DNA from: Mesorhizobium sp. WSM3859
GTDB lineage: Bacteria > Pseudomonadota > Alphaproteobacteria > Rhizobiales > Rhizobiaceae
Assembly: GCF_002295065.1 (NCBI RefSeq)
Contig: NZ_NSGG01000013.1
Coordinates: forward strand, 124,001 to 188,000
Length of the DNA stretch: 64,000 nucleotides
Reading direction: 5' to 3'
The notes beneath the pieces are model-generated. The model saw nothing but the letters and a program-made list of their open reading frames with translations, searched no databases and was not told the DNA's origin. The stretch's first letter is position 1. Each line of letters starts with the position of its first letter. Shown in pieces: positions 53,143-62,041 of the stretch. A program made the translations under genes and the position numbers.

Positions 53143-54435
53143 CTACATGTTCAACCGGATCGCGACGGAGCGGGCATGCGCGTCGAGCCCTTCGGCCTTG
53201 GCGAGCGCGATCGCGGCGGGCGCCAGCGCCTTGAGCTGTTCGGGCCCAAGCTTCAGGATCGAGCTGCGCTTGACGAAATCGAGCACCGACAGACCCGAGG
53301 AGAAACGCGCCGAGCGTGCTGTCGGCAACACGTGGTTGGAGCCGCCGACATAGTCGCCGATGACCTCAGGCGTATGCCGCCCGATAAACACGGCGCCCGC
53401 GTTGCGCATCCTGGAAAGGAAGCCCTCGGCATCCTCGAAAGCAAGCTCGACATGTTCTGCCGCGATCCTGTCGACCAGCGGCAGCGAGGCCTCCAGCGTC
53501 GGCACTAGGATCACCGCGCCGAAATCGCGCCAGCTGGCGGCCGCCGTATCGGCGCGCGGCAGGACCTTCAGCTGGCGTTGGACCGCCTGCTCGACCGCCT
53601 TGCCGAATTCGGCATTGTCGGTGATCAGGATCGACTGCGCCGAGACATCATGCTCTGCCTGCGCCAGAAGGTCGGCCGCGATCCAGTCCGGATCGTTGTC
53701 GGCGTCGGCCACGACCAGCACTTCCGATGGCCCGGCGATCATATCGATGCCGACCGTACCAAACACCTGGCGCTTGGCCGCCGCGACATAGGCATTGCCC
53801 GGCCCGACGATCTTGGCGACGGGCCTGATGGTCTCGGTGCCATAGGCAAGTGCTGCAACCGCCTGCGCGCCGCCGACGCGATAGATCTCCGAGACGCCGG
53901 CAAGGTCGGCCGCCACCAGCACCAGCGGATTGATGACGCCGCCCGACGCCGGTACGACGATGACGATGCGCTCGACGCCGGCGACCTTGGCCGGCACGGC
54001 ATTCATCAACACCGAGCTCGGATAGCTCGCCGTGCCGCCGGGCACATAAAGGCCGACGGCCTCGATCGCTGTCCACCGCGAGCCGAGCTCAACGCCGGCG
54101 GCGTCCGTATAGCGGTCGTCCTTCGGCTTCTGCCGTTCATGATGCGAGCGGATGCGGTCGCGCGCGAATTCGAGCGCCTCGACGGTGGCCGGATCGGCCG
54201 CCTCATAGGCTTTGGCGATATCGTCCTTCGAGACGGCAATGCCGAGCGTTCCGAGATCGGCTCTGTCGAACTTCAGCGTGTAGTCGATCAGCGCCTTGTC
54301 GCCTTCGGCGCGCACGCGGGAGATGATGTCGCGCACCACGGCCTCGACATCGGCCGAAACCTCGCGCTTGGTGGTGAGGAAAGCCGAAAAACGCTGTTCG
54401 AAATCGGCGTCCTGCTGTCGGAGCGTGATAGCCAT
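53143..54435 (-). CDS. hisD: Histidinol dehydrogenase
   Basis: This 430-residue HisD catalyses the last two oxidations of histidine synthesis, from L-histidinol to L-histidine. Family motifs are seen: AVGLYVPGGTASYPSSVLM (NAD site), IAGPSEVLVVAD, AEHVELAFED and GGSNHVLPT. The length is normal. The gene starts six bases after DUF2948 and ends two bases before UPF0262, so the three form one unit. Confidence 0.97.
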   Translation of the reverse strand: MAITLRQQDADFEQRFSAFLTTKREVSADVEAVVRDIISRVRAEGDKALIDYTLKFDRADLGTLGIAVSKDDIAKAYEAADPATVEALEFARDRIRSHHERQKPKDDRYTDAAGVELGSRWTAIEAVGLYVPGGTASYPSSVLMNAVPAKVAGVERIVIVVPASGGVINPLVLVAADLAGVSEIYRVGGAQAVAALAYGTETIRPVAKIVGPGNAYVAAAKRQVFGTVGIDMIAGPSEVLVVADADNDPDWIAADLLAQAEHDVSAQSILITDNAEFGKAVEQAVQRQLKVLPRADTAAASWRDFGAVILVPTLEASLPLVDRIAAEHVELAFEDAEGFLSRMRNAGAVFIGRHTPEVIGDYVGGSNHVLPTARSARFSSGLSVLDFVKRSSILKLGPEQLKALAPAAIALAKAEGLDAHARSVAIRLNM

Positions 54436-54441
54436 TGCGCT

Positions 54442-54876
54442 TCAGCCTCTGTGCACAGGTCGCGAGGCGGCTTCCCAGGAGCCGCCGACATCGGCAAGCC
54501 TGGCCTCGATGCATTCAACGTCGAGCATGATGGTGCCGCCGCCCGAAAACACCAATTCGATGATGCCGGCCGGCTTGCTGGTGGCAATGAAGCTGATCGC
54601 CAGCAGCGACAGCACTTCGGCGGGCTTGTCGCGTTGAATGCCGCTGGTCTTGACGCCGAGCACGCGGTCAAAATGCAGAACGCTCTGCCGCCGTTCATTG
54701 TGCTGGCGGAAGAGGCCCGATTTCGCTTCCCAGACGAAGCGATTCATGGTCAGCACGAAACGCTTGGCCGCCGGCAGGTACTCCAAGTCGGAGACCCTCA
54801 TCACGGCGTCCTGGACATGCGCCGAGACGATGCTCAGATCCTGGTCGTCGAACGCGATGAGCTTGAGGGCTGCCAT
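54442..54876 (-). CDS. DUF2948 family protein
   Basis: This 144-residue protein (LIAFDDQDLSIVSAHVQDAV, LEYLPAAKRFVLTMNRFVWE) belongs to a family restricted to alphaproteobacteria and encoded between murA and hisD. The function is unknown. The ATG at 54876 fits the family start. Confidence 0.9.
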   Translation of the reverse strand: MAALKLIAFDDQDLSIVSAHVQDAVMRVSDLEYLPAAKRFVLTMNRFVWEAKSGLFRQHNERRQSVLHFDRVLGVKTSGIQRDKPAEVLSLLAISFIATSKPAGIIELVFSGGGTIMLDVECIEARLADVGGSWEAASRPVHRG

Positions 54877-54918
54877 GCGGGATGCGCACCTGAACGTTGA
54901 TAAGTCAGCGTTCTGTTA

Positions 54919-54967
54919 GAGCATGATCCCGAAAAGTGGAAACCGGTTTTCGGCAAGGATCATGCTC
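54919..54967. repeat. Single palindromic repeat of the 57-bp array family
   Basis: The inverted ends GAGCATGATC (54919-54928) and GATCATGCTC (54958-54967) flank the same core as in the array at 52329-52613. It lies in the murA-DUF2948 gap. Confidence 0.85.
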
Positions 54968-54979
54968 ACACAAAAAGCG

Positions 54980-55022
54980 AGAGCGTGATTGAACTCGGCT
55001 AGGTCGAGTTCAATCACGCTCT
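54980..55022. repeat. Perfect 18-bp inverted repeat downstream of murA
   Basis: Arms 54980-54997 and 55005-55022 are perfectly complementary (AGAGCGTGATTGAACTCG and its complement) with a 7-base loop. Only 13 bases separate it from the preceding palindrome. It starts 50 bases past the murA stop and lacks a T run, so it is more likely a repeat element than an intrinsic terminator. Confidence 0.7.
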
Positions 55023-55072
55023 AGTGGGTCTTTCCGCTCGGCGCAACCGCTCGGAAAGAATGCCGCGGAACG

Positions 55073-56365
<1,293 letters not shown>

Positions 56366-56504
56366 AAGAAAACGTCCCCTCGGCCAGAACAGGCCGCTTC
56401 AATCGGTTGAGTGTGCCCGGCTTAGACCATTGGCCGGCTTGGTTCAAGAAATAGGATTTTCTTAAAACCGGACCGACTATGGCCGGGCAGTATGGCTGAT
56501 TTGG

Positions 56505-56729
56505 TCAGTCCTTGTGCATTTTTCCAGCAGCCGGCAAGCCTTCCGACCGCTGATCGGCATCGCGGGCGCGCTGGTTGTCAGCGTCGCGGGCGCGCTGGTT
56601 GTCAGCGTCGCCCGCGCGCCGGGACCGCGTCTGCGCCTTGCGCTTCTGCAGATTGGCGCGCAGCGCCTTGGCCAACCGTTCCTTGCGAGCGGCTTCGCCC
56701 TTTTTCGGTGGATTTGTCTTCTCGCCCAT
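56505..56729 (-). CDS. Small basic conserved protein with internal octapeptide repeat
   Basis: This 74-residue highly charged protein (MGEKTNPPKKGEAARKERLA ... ALRANLQKRKAQ) resembles small Lys/Arg-rich rhizobial proteins of unknown function found next to murA. Residues ~40-60 contain DADNQRAR repeated two and a half times, from a 24-bp tandem duplication. It has no signal or membrane segment. RNA or ribosome binding would fit the charge, but this is a guess. Confidence 0.6.
   Translation of the reverse strand: MGEKTNPPKKGEAARKERLAKALRANLQKRKAQTRSRRAGDADNQRARDADNQRARDADQRSEGLPAAGKMHKD
56561..56608. repeat. Two exact 24-bp tandem repeats in the small basic gene
   Basis: The unit CGCGGGCGCGCTGGTTGTCA plus GCGT occurs at 56561-56584 and again at 56585-56608, with a partial third copy after it. 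It keeps the frame and lengthens the protein by eight residues per unit. Confidence 0.9.
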
Positions 56730-56956
56730 CGTCCAATCCGTGACCGGTGGTCAGCCGGCTGCGATTCCGCAATGGGTAGCATTTTGGCCCAGCGATGTCA
56801 TGAAAGCAGGCGGCCAGGCGGGCTTCGGGCTTGTGGATCAGCCGCGCATGCCGCTTCGAGCCGCATAAATTGTCGGCAGGAATCGCATGCGACGCTTTGG
56901 GTTTTTCTTGGCCTTGCGCTTGCCGGTTCGATATGGCAGAAGCGCCGCCATCGCAG

Positions 56957-57031
<75 letters not shown>

Positions 57032-57084
57032 GCTTATCCCATTGAAATCGCTGACACTTTTGCGATCATTTGTTCAAGCCGACT

Positions 57085-57780
57085 TCAGAACATGGTGCCG
57101 TCGAAGTCCGCCAGCTTCGGATACGCGATCGTAGGAGCGTGTGCGAGGCTGAGGATGCGGTCGCGATAACGATCGAGCCACATCCGGCGCTCACCGTCGC
57201 TGATGCGCGCCGGCGCGTGCACGAGGAAAGGCTCGATTACCGTGAAGCCGACGAAGTAGAGCATCCCATGGTTGATAGGGAACAGGATTGACCCGATTGG
57301 GCCGTTCAGTCCTCGGTCGGAATAGATCGGCGGCGGCCCGCCGATCGTGACGGAACACATAGCGCGCTTTCCGGCGAAGACGCCGCGATCATACCATTTG
57401 CCGCCGCCATAGATGCGGCCACCCGATGCGAAGACCCGGTCAACCCAGCCTTTGAGAATCGCCGGCAGCCCGAACCACCAGAGCGGAAACTGAAGGATCA
57501 GGACATCGCACCAAAAAAGCTTGTCCATCTCCGCCTGGATATCTGGAGCAAATCCGTCCTGGGCGGCGGCGTTCGCCTCCTCAGCCTGCTGGCGATAGTA
57601 GTGCGCATCGAGCACGGTCGTGAAGTTGTGGCGATCCGACACCGGATTGAAGCCCATCGCATAAAGGTCGGAGATCACGACCTCGTGCCCAGCCGCAGCC
57701 AGCGCTTGCTCAGCCGCGCGGGTTAGGGCACCGTTGAAGCTGTTCGGCTCGGGGTGGGCGTGAACGATGAAGATGCGCAC
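57085..57780 (-). CDS. NAD(P)H:quinone oxidoreductase (flavodoxin-like, NQO/MdaB/KefF type)
   Basis: This 231-residue flavodoxin-fold enzyme (IFIVHAHPEPNSFNGAL, DVLILQFPLWWFGLPAILKGWVDRVF, GRIYGGGKWYD) should bind FAD or FMN and reduce quinones by two electrons, limiting redox cycling. It is the last gene of the bufferin operon, 27 bases after doxX, which fits a metal- or oxidant-stress role. Confidence 0.88.
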   Translation of the reverse strand: MRIFIVHAHPEPNSFNGALTRAAEQALAAAGHEVVISDLYAMGFNPVSDRHNFTTVLDAHYYRQQAEEANAAAQDGFAPDIQAEMDKLFWCDVLILQFPLWWFGLPAILKGWVDRVFASGGRIYGGGKWYDRGVFAGKRAMCSVTIGGPPPIYSDRGLNGPIGSILFPINHGMLYFVGFTVIEPFLVHAPARISDGERRMWLDRYRDRILSLAHAPTIAYPKLADFDGTMF

Positions 57781-57807
57781 CGTGCTTTTCCCATCCGGTC
57801 GGAATGT

Positions 57808-58284
57808 TCATTTTCTGGACGCCGAAAAGGCTCGCTCGGCGACATAGTCGAGCGAGAAAGCACCTGCGCCGCGTGTCAGCACCAGAAGCAGCAACGATGC
57901 CCACAGCAGATGCTCGGCCCAGTTTTCCGGATAGACGAAGAACTGGATGACGGAGACGACGCCGAGCAGCATCAGGGCGGCGAGGCGCGAGAACAGCCCG
58001 AAGAAAATCAACACAGAGCCTGTGATTTCGGCAGTCGTCGCCAACGGCGCCGCGATCGATGGATCGATGAATGGCAGGTTGTATTCGTTGGCGAACAGCT
58101 CCAGCGTCACTGGCCAGGACGCCAGCTTGCTCTGGGCCGACTGCCAGAAGACATGGGCCACGGCCACGCGCGCGGCGAGCTGAACCAGCGAAAAAGGAAT
58201 GTGTTCGGGCAGCTTGATGATACGCCTGTAGAGGCCGACAAAGCCGGCCGGGTTGGACGAGGATTGCTCCGATATTGCGGTCAT
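57808..58284 (-). CDS. DoxX family membrane protein of bufferin operon (GigD-like)
   Basis: This 158-residue membrane protein has four hydrophobic segments (about 30-50, 75-100, 100-120 and 125-145) and belongs to the DoxX family. In Caulobacter the gigABCD operon encodes a DUF2282 peptide, a DUF692 enzyme, a DUF2063 protein and a DoxX protein; the same order is seen here. It starts 11 bases after the bufC stop. The function in the pathway is not established. Confidence 0.85.
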   Translation of the reverse strand: MTAISEQSSSNPAGFVGLYRRIIKLPEHIPFSLVQLAARVAVAHVFWQSAQSKLASWPVTLELFANEYNLPFIDPSIAAPLATTAEITGSVLIFFGLFSRLAALMLLGVVSVIQFFVYPENWAEHLLWASLLLLVLTRGAGAFSLDYVAERAFSASRK

Positions 58285-58295
58285 GACCGTCTCCG

Positions 58296-59081
58296 TCAGT
58301 TTGAGGGGGAATTCGAGGCGACCCGCACGTCGGTGACGAGCCTGTCGCGGAACAGACGCACAAGGGCCGAAACCAGGTCGAAGGCAGGGTCGAGCGCCAA
58401 GGCGCGGCCAGTGGCATGCTCGAGGCCGAAACCGTGCTTCAGCGAATGCCAGAAGGCGAAGCTCGCGCGGTCGAGCAGAAAAAGCCGCACGTAGTTCCCC
58501 GATCGCCACAACGCCACTCGTTCGGGGCGCCTTGCCCAGGTGATATTTTCGTCGACAGCCGTCTCCTGTTGATGCGCCATCCATACCGACAGGATCGACC
58601 AGTGCGAGACGATCAGGCGCAGCGAGGGCTGGAGCTGGATATCCGGCGACAGCCCAAGATCGGTGTTGTCATATTCTGGGAGGCTGCGAGGCGGCAGCGA
58701 CGCCGTGTCGAGCGCCTCCGCTATGGCCCATTCGAGACGCGCCGTTTCGGCGACGATCGGCATGTCGGACAACGTGTCGATCGTTTTCAGGAAGCGTGGA
58801 AAGCCGGCGCCATAACGTGCCAGCCGCGACTCCACTGGCGGATGCCGCCGAATGAATTCGCTTGCCGCAAAGCGGAAGAAGCGTTCGTCAACGAGGCGGA
58901 CGGTCACGGGAAACACCGCCATCAGCGCTGCGGTGAGGGAACTGCGCGTGTTGTTCTGGTAAATCCGCAGGCGCGCCAACGGATCTGCCTTGCCGGCGGT
59001 CAGGATATTTGCGGCGATCACCGGCTCCATGGCCAGCACCGACCGCGCCATGGTGGTCTGCAAATGTTCAAGCGGCAGCAT
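58296..59081 (-). CDS. bufC: Bufferin maturation partner (DUF2063, BufC/HvfC-like)
   Basis: This 261-residue protein has the N-terminal DUF2063 domain (LARLRIYQNNTRSSLTAALMAVFPV, VDERFFRFAASEFIRRHPP). It is the partner that helps the MNIO enzyme recognise its peptide substrate. The ATG at 59081 overlaps the bufB end by 14 bases. Confidence 0.88.
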   Translation of the reverse strand: MLPLEHLQTTMARSVLAMEPVIAANILTAGKADPLARLRIYQNNTRSSLTAALMAVFPVTVRLVDERFFRFAASEFIRRHPPVESRLARYGAGFPRFLKTIDTLSDMPIVAETARLEWAIAEALDTASLPPRSLPEYDNTDLGLSPDIQLQPSLRLIVSHWSILSVWMAHQQETAVDENITWARRPERVALWRSGNYVRLFLLDRASFAFWHSLKHGFGLEHATGRALALDPAFDLVSALVRLFRDRLVTDVRVASNSPSN

Positions 59082-60102
59082 GGTATTCCTCCTCGATTGA
59101 GACAATCGCCGCGGACATGCACGGCCTGGCACGTCTGGCAGCGGCAAACGCCGCAAGGACGGGCATGCCGGTCGTCGTTTCGCTTTGGACAGAAAGGTGG
59201 ATCGGCGTCGCTCGCGTTTTGGTCGTTTGCTCGCGCCGCGCAGCTTGCTTGCGGTTGAACATGATCGAAGCGGTCAGCATGTCGGCCCACATCGCTTCGC
59301 CAAGCAGCACGTCGAGGATGGGAACGTCGGTGTCCCATTCGATCAAGGTTGGGCGCGGGCCAAGCCGGTCGATGGCATGCTGATAGAGCGTCCAGACGAC
59401 GGGAGGCACGCGCGAGCCATGGTCATCGATGAGCACAGTGTCGGCGCCGACATGGTTGGTCGCGTGGCCCGCGAGATGGATTTCGCCGATAGCCCCCGCC
59501 GGCAACGCGTCGATGAAAGCCTTGGCGTCATATTGCAGGTTGTGCGCGGAAACATGGACGTTGTTGACGTCGAGCAGCAGGCCGCAGCCCGTCCGCGCCA
59601 CCAACGCCGCCAGGAACTCAGCCTCGTTCATCGAGGAGTCCGCGAATGCCAGGTAGGCCGACAGGTTTTCGATCAGCACGCGCCGCTTCAGCGTGTCCTG
59701 CAGCGTCTCGACATTTCGCGCCACGATCGCCAGCGCTTCCTCGTCGTAGCGCAGCGGCAAGAGATCGTTGAGGTATGCGCCGTCCGCGACGCTCCAGGCG
59801 AGATGCTCGGAAACGAGATCGGGCTCGAAGCGCTCGCAGACCTTACGCAATCGCTCAAGGTGGTCGCGATCCAGGCCTTGCGCGCTGCCCAGCGACAGGC
59901 CGACGCCGTGCACGGACAGCGGGTAGATCTGGCGCAGCCTTTCCAGCGCTTCGACGCCAGCGCCGTCACCCATATAGTTCTCGGCGTGGACCTCGAGCCA
60001 GCCAGCAGAAGGGCGCCGCGTCAGCATCTCCGCGATGTGAGGCGAGCGAAGACCAATGCCCGCCGAAGCGGGGATTGCAAGAGGTGAAAACATGCTGGAC
60101 AT
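59068..60102 (-). CDS. bufB: MNIO family bufferin-modifying enzyme (DUF692, BufB/HvfB-like)
   Basis: This 344-residue protein has a DUF692 TIM-barrel domain: GIGLRSPH, EVHAENYMG, SVHGVGLSLGS, SEHLAW, LLLDVNNVHVS, EIHLAGH and EWDTDVP provide the His/Asp/Glu/Asn ligands of the multi-iron site. MNIO enzymes convert cysteines of the precursor peptide into modified heterocycles that bind copper. Residues ~285-344 form an extra basic tail beyond the usual end of the family. The start has a GGAGGA site six bases upstream. It lies 43 bases after bufA. Confidence 0.92.
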   Translation of the reverse strand: MSSMFSPLAIPASAGIGLRSPHIAEMLTRRPSAGWLEVHAENYMGDGAGVEALERLRQIYPLSVHGVGLSLGSAQGLDRDHLERLRKVCERFEPDLVSEHLAWSVADGAYLNDLLPLRYDEEALAIVARNVETLQDTLKRRVLIENLSAYLAFADSSMNEAEFLAALVARTGCGLLLDVNNVHVSAHNLQYDAKAFIDALPAGAIGEIHLAGHATNHVGADTVLIDDHGSRVPPVVWTLYQHAIDRLGPRPTLIEWDTDVPILDVLLGEAMWADMLTASIMFNRKQAARREQTTKTRATPIHLSVQSETTTGMPVLAAFAAARRARPCMSAAIVSIEEEYHAAA

Positions 60103-60145
60103 CGGTCTCCTCCATTTTGGTCTGGTTGGCTCGAGGTGGAAGTTG

Positions 60146-60415
60146 TTAGGCTTTCGGCTTGTCGCTGCCGCCCGCGATCTTCGCGCAGCTGCCGGCGGGC
60201 ACGTAGAGCCAGGAATCCGGCTGGTTGTCGGCGGTCGCGGTGCCGGCGCAGGAATGCGTCGCGGTCTGGCAGTCGTTCTGGCCGGCCTTGACGACGCCGT
60301 AGCATTTCTCGAAGGCGAAGCCGGGCTTGGCGGCCGGGCCGCTGTATGCCGCCGTCGCGGCGAGCGTGGTGGCAGCCGCGAGGGCCGATCCGATGAGGGT
60401 CTTGGTGTTGATCAC
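60146..60415 (-). CDS. bufA: Bufferin precursor (DUF2282, BufA/HvfA-like copper-sequestering peptide)
   Basis: This 89-residue precursor has a signal peptide (about residues 1-25) and a DUF2282 domain with four cysteines in KCYGVVKAGQNDCQTATHSCAG and GSCAKIAGG. These cysteines are the targets for MNIO modification in characterised bufferins, which sequester copper in the periplasm. The GTG start follows AGGAGACAAG. It is the first gene of the operon bufA-bufB-bufC-doxX-quinone reductase, with a shared promoter-like element upstream at 60502-60529. Confidence 0.92.
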   Translation of the reverse strand: MINTKTLIGSALAAATTLAATAAYSGPAAKPGFAFEKCYGVVKAGQNDCQTATHSCAGTATADNQPDSWLYVPAGSCAKIAGGSDKPKA

Positions 60416-60497
60416 AGGCTTGTCTCCTGGTTGGCGTTTCGAGGGGAAGACCGGCCTTAGGCCCGTCTGCAGATCAGTCTCTCCGATCGTGGCGCCG

Positions 60498-60529
60498 AGC
60501 TGAAATGCTGTCTCGGCATGGAATTGATA
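60498..60529 (-). promoter_or_regulatory. Shared promoter-like element upstream of bufA
   Basis: On the minus strand TATC (60529-60526) is followed after 17 bases by GCATTTC (60508-60502). The GTG start lies about 87 bases downstream. The same element precedes three other units at 61573-61604, 61946-61973 and 63039-63070, always with exactly 17 bases between the two boxes. Confidence 0.6.
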
Positions 60530-60561
60530 CGCGGCCACTATGTTCAGGAGCTTGGCGCGAA

Positions 60562-60592
60562 AAAGCCCTCCGGCGGGGCACCGGAGGGCTTT
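60562..60592 (-). terminator. Intrinsic terminator of the patatin-like gene
   Basis: A perfect 12-bp stem AAAGCCCTCCGG/CCGGAGGGCTTT with a 7-base loop is followed on the minus strand by TTTTC. It lies 56 bases past the patatin-like stop and just upstream of the bufA promoter element, so it insulates the two units. The A-rich left side also gives weak activity on the other strand. Confidence 0.85.
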
Positions 60593-60647
60593 GGCACCTG
60601 CGTTCGGGAGTATGCGTTGCAGGCGCGGCTAGGCGGGAGGGAGACGC

Positions 60648-61505
60648 CTAGATGTATTGGGTTCGACAGCCGATGGCCGGGCGTTTGTCGGTGCTGAAAA
60701 GATCAGTCGCAAGCCAGCCTTCGGCACATTGTCGACCTCTGTCACGCATGTCGGTCAGTTCGCCCCAGTCGATCCAGGGTCTGACGAAGAGTGCAGCCCC
60801 TGCTCGGTATTGACTGTCGAAGATGGTGTGAACCGGCGCGCATTTGGTCGCGCAATGGGTGGAGGAAAAGCTGCGGTCCGGACACAGCGTCGTGAACAGC
60901 GAAGGCCTGCCTGCGATGATCAGGCGGTGGCTCGTTTTCGGTGATCGAGCAGACGGCAATTGCGAGATGTCGCCGTCCCCCCAATAGCTATGGCCGTCGA
61001 TTTCCACAGGCGGGGAGAGGAACGGGACGGTGGCTGCCGCCACGATCGCGTTGATCGACAGCTGCTCACCGGAGAATATCTTCACGGCGTCGGTGCGGGC
61101 ATTGACGGCCAGCACGCCCAGTTTCACCGGGCAGTCTTCGTTATTGATCTGCTTGAGGTCGATCGACTGTTCCAACATCGATCGCAGCAGGCTCGTTCTG
61201 TCGATAGCGAAGATGGAGGCATGGCTGACGCGCCGCCAGAAGTTGGCAAGTGCCGTGCGCGCGCCGCGCCTGCCGCCGACGCTTAAGCCATAAACAAAGA
61301 CCGCCGCCTGCATTGCTGCAAAGCCCGATGCGGTAACGCCGCTGACGCTGCAGTTAGCCTCGTCCAGCAGCCGATCGAGCACACCCCAGACGAAGGCGCC
61401 ATGCGCGTCGTTCGCCAGCATGATGTCGATCGTCCGGCTTTCGACACCGAGATGCCCCACTGGCGCGGCGGCTTCGACTGTTCTCACTTCGGACTGGGCA
61501 AGCAT
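60648..61505 (-). CDS. Patatin-like protein with altered catalytic motif
   Basis: This 285-residue protein matches the patatin-like/PHB-depolymerase-type fold over its length (NDAHGAFVWGVLDRLLDE, GGRRGARTALANFWRRVSHAS, AAATVPFLSPPVEIDGHSYWGDGD). The expected GGGAHGAF oxyanion loop reads LANDAHGAF, and the nucleophile motif GxSxG reads GVTASGF, so the usual serine geometry is lost; the Asp motif reads DGD. It may be inactive or use an unusual site. The ATG at 61505 follows GGAGACC; the in-frame extension to 61616 covers the promoter-like element and is not thought to be translated. Confidence 0.65.
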   Translation of the reverse strand: MLAQSEVRTVEAAAPVGHLGVESRTIDIMLANDAHGAFVWGVLDRLLDEANCSVSGVTASGFAAMQAAVFVYGLSVGGRRGARTALANFWRRVSHASIFAIDRTSLLRSMLEQSIDLKQINNEDCPVKLGVLAVNARTDAVKIFSGEQLSINAIVAAATVPFLSPPVEIDGHSYWGDGDISQLPSARSPKTSHRLIIAGRPSLFTTLCPDRSFSSTHCATKCAPVHTIFDSQYRAGAALFVRPWIDWGELTDMRDRGRQCAEGWLATDLFSTDKRPAIGCRTQYI

Positions 61506-61572
61506 GGTTTGGTCTCCATCCCCAAGGTCGCCAGCAAGGCGACTGGAGAGAGACTGCCGCATCTTCTTGTTC

Positions 61573-61604
61573 AGCCGAAATGCCAAGGTGGCATGAAGTC
61601 GATA
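61573..61604 (-). promoter_or_regulatory. Shared promoter-like element upstream of the patatin-like gene
   Basis: On the minus strand TATCGA (from 61604) and GCATTTC (61583-61577) are separated so that TATC and GCATTTC are 17 bases apart. The ATG lies 72 bases downstream. It is identical to the bufA element at 22 of 32 positions without gaps. Confidence 0.6.
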
Positions 61605-61711
61605 GGCAGATTGCATTGGCTGCCGGTCGTCGCGCGCCGCATTCTTCCTACCGATTAAGCCAGGCGATCCGCGTTGCCAGCGCCGATGCCGTCACCAGGG
61701 GCGATTCCGGC

Positions 61712-61870
61712 ATGAAGACAATGAAGTCGAGCGCAGATTTCGAGACGGCATGGAAAGCCACGCCGAAGGCGATGCAGGTTTCGATGATGAAGGAATGCAA
61801 CGACGCCGCCATGAGCAAGCCGCACGCGCAGTTCTGCGCCCAGCTTTTTGCCCTGGACCATCACAGCTGA
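61712..61870 (+). CDS. Small hypothetical protein
   Basis: This frame of 52 codons starts with ATG after a purine-rich AGGGGCG: MKTMKSSADFETAWKATPKA, then a cysteine- and histidine-containing end (C34, C46, two terminal His). No signal peptide or membrane segment is seen and the family is not recognised. It lies between the divergent patatin-like gene and lysR. Coding status is uncertain. Confidence 0.4.
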   Translation: MKTMKSSADFETAWKATPKAMQVSMMKECNDAAMSKPHAQFCAQLFALDHHS

Positions 61871-61945
61871 CGCTCCTTCGCGTCAACCACTCGACCAGAC
61901 AATGGATGGCGGGCCTTGCCCCGCCATCGTCGTATGACGAAACGC

Positions 61946-61973
61946 TATCGACTTTATAGCCCCCGCGCATTGG
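61946..61973 (+). promoter_or_regulatory. Shared promoter-like element upstream of lysR
   Basis: TATCGACTT begins at 61946, and GCATTGG begins 17 bases after TATC, at 61967. The GTG start of lysR is 69 bases downstream. It is the least perfect of the four copies in its second box. Confidence 0.5.
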
Positions 61974-62041
61974 CATGATGCGACCCATTGCGGCAGTCTT
62001 CGAGCATGCAAATGCATCTATGCAGCTGAGGGACGATACGC

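Noticed and set aside
60416..60538. N-terminal extension of bufA to 60538
   Set aside because: The extension covers the shared promoter-like element and would place a charged region before the signal peptide. The GTG at 60415 with AGGAGAC gives a normal precursor.
61506..61616. N-terminal extension of the patatin-like gene
   Set aside because: Its first residues resemble the bufA extension only because both translate the same promoter-like DNA element. The ATG at 61505 has a better ribosome site.
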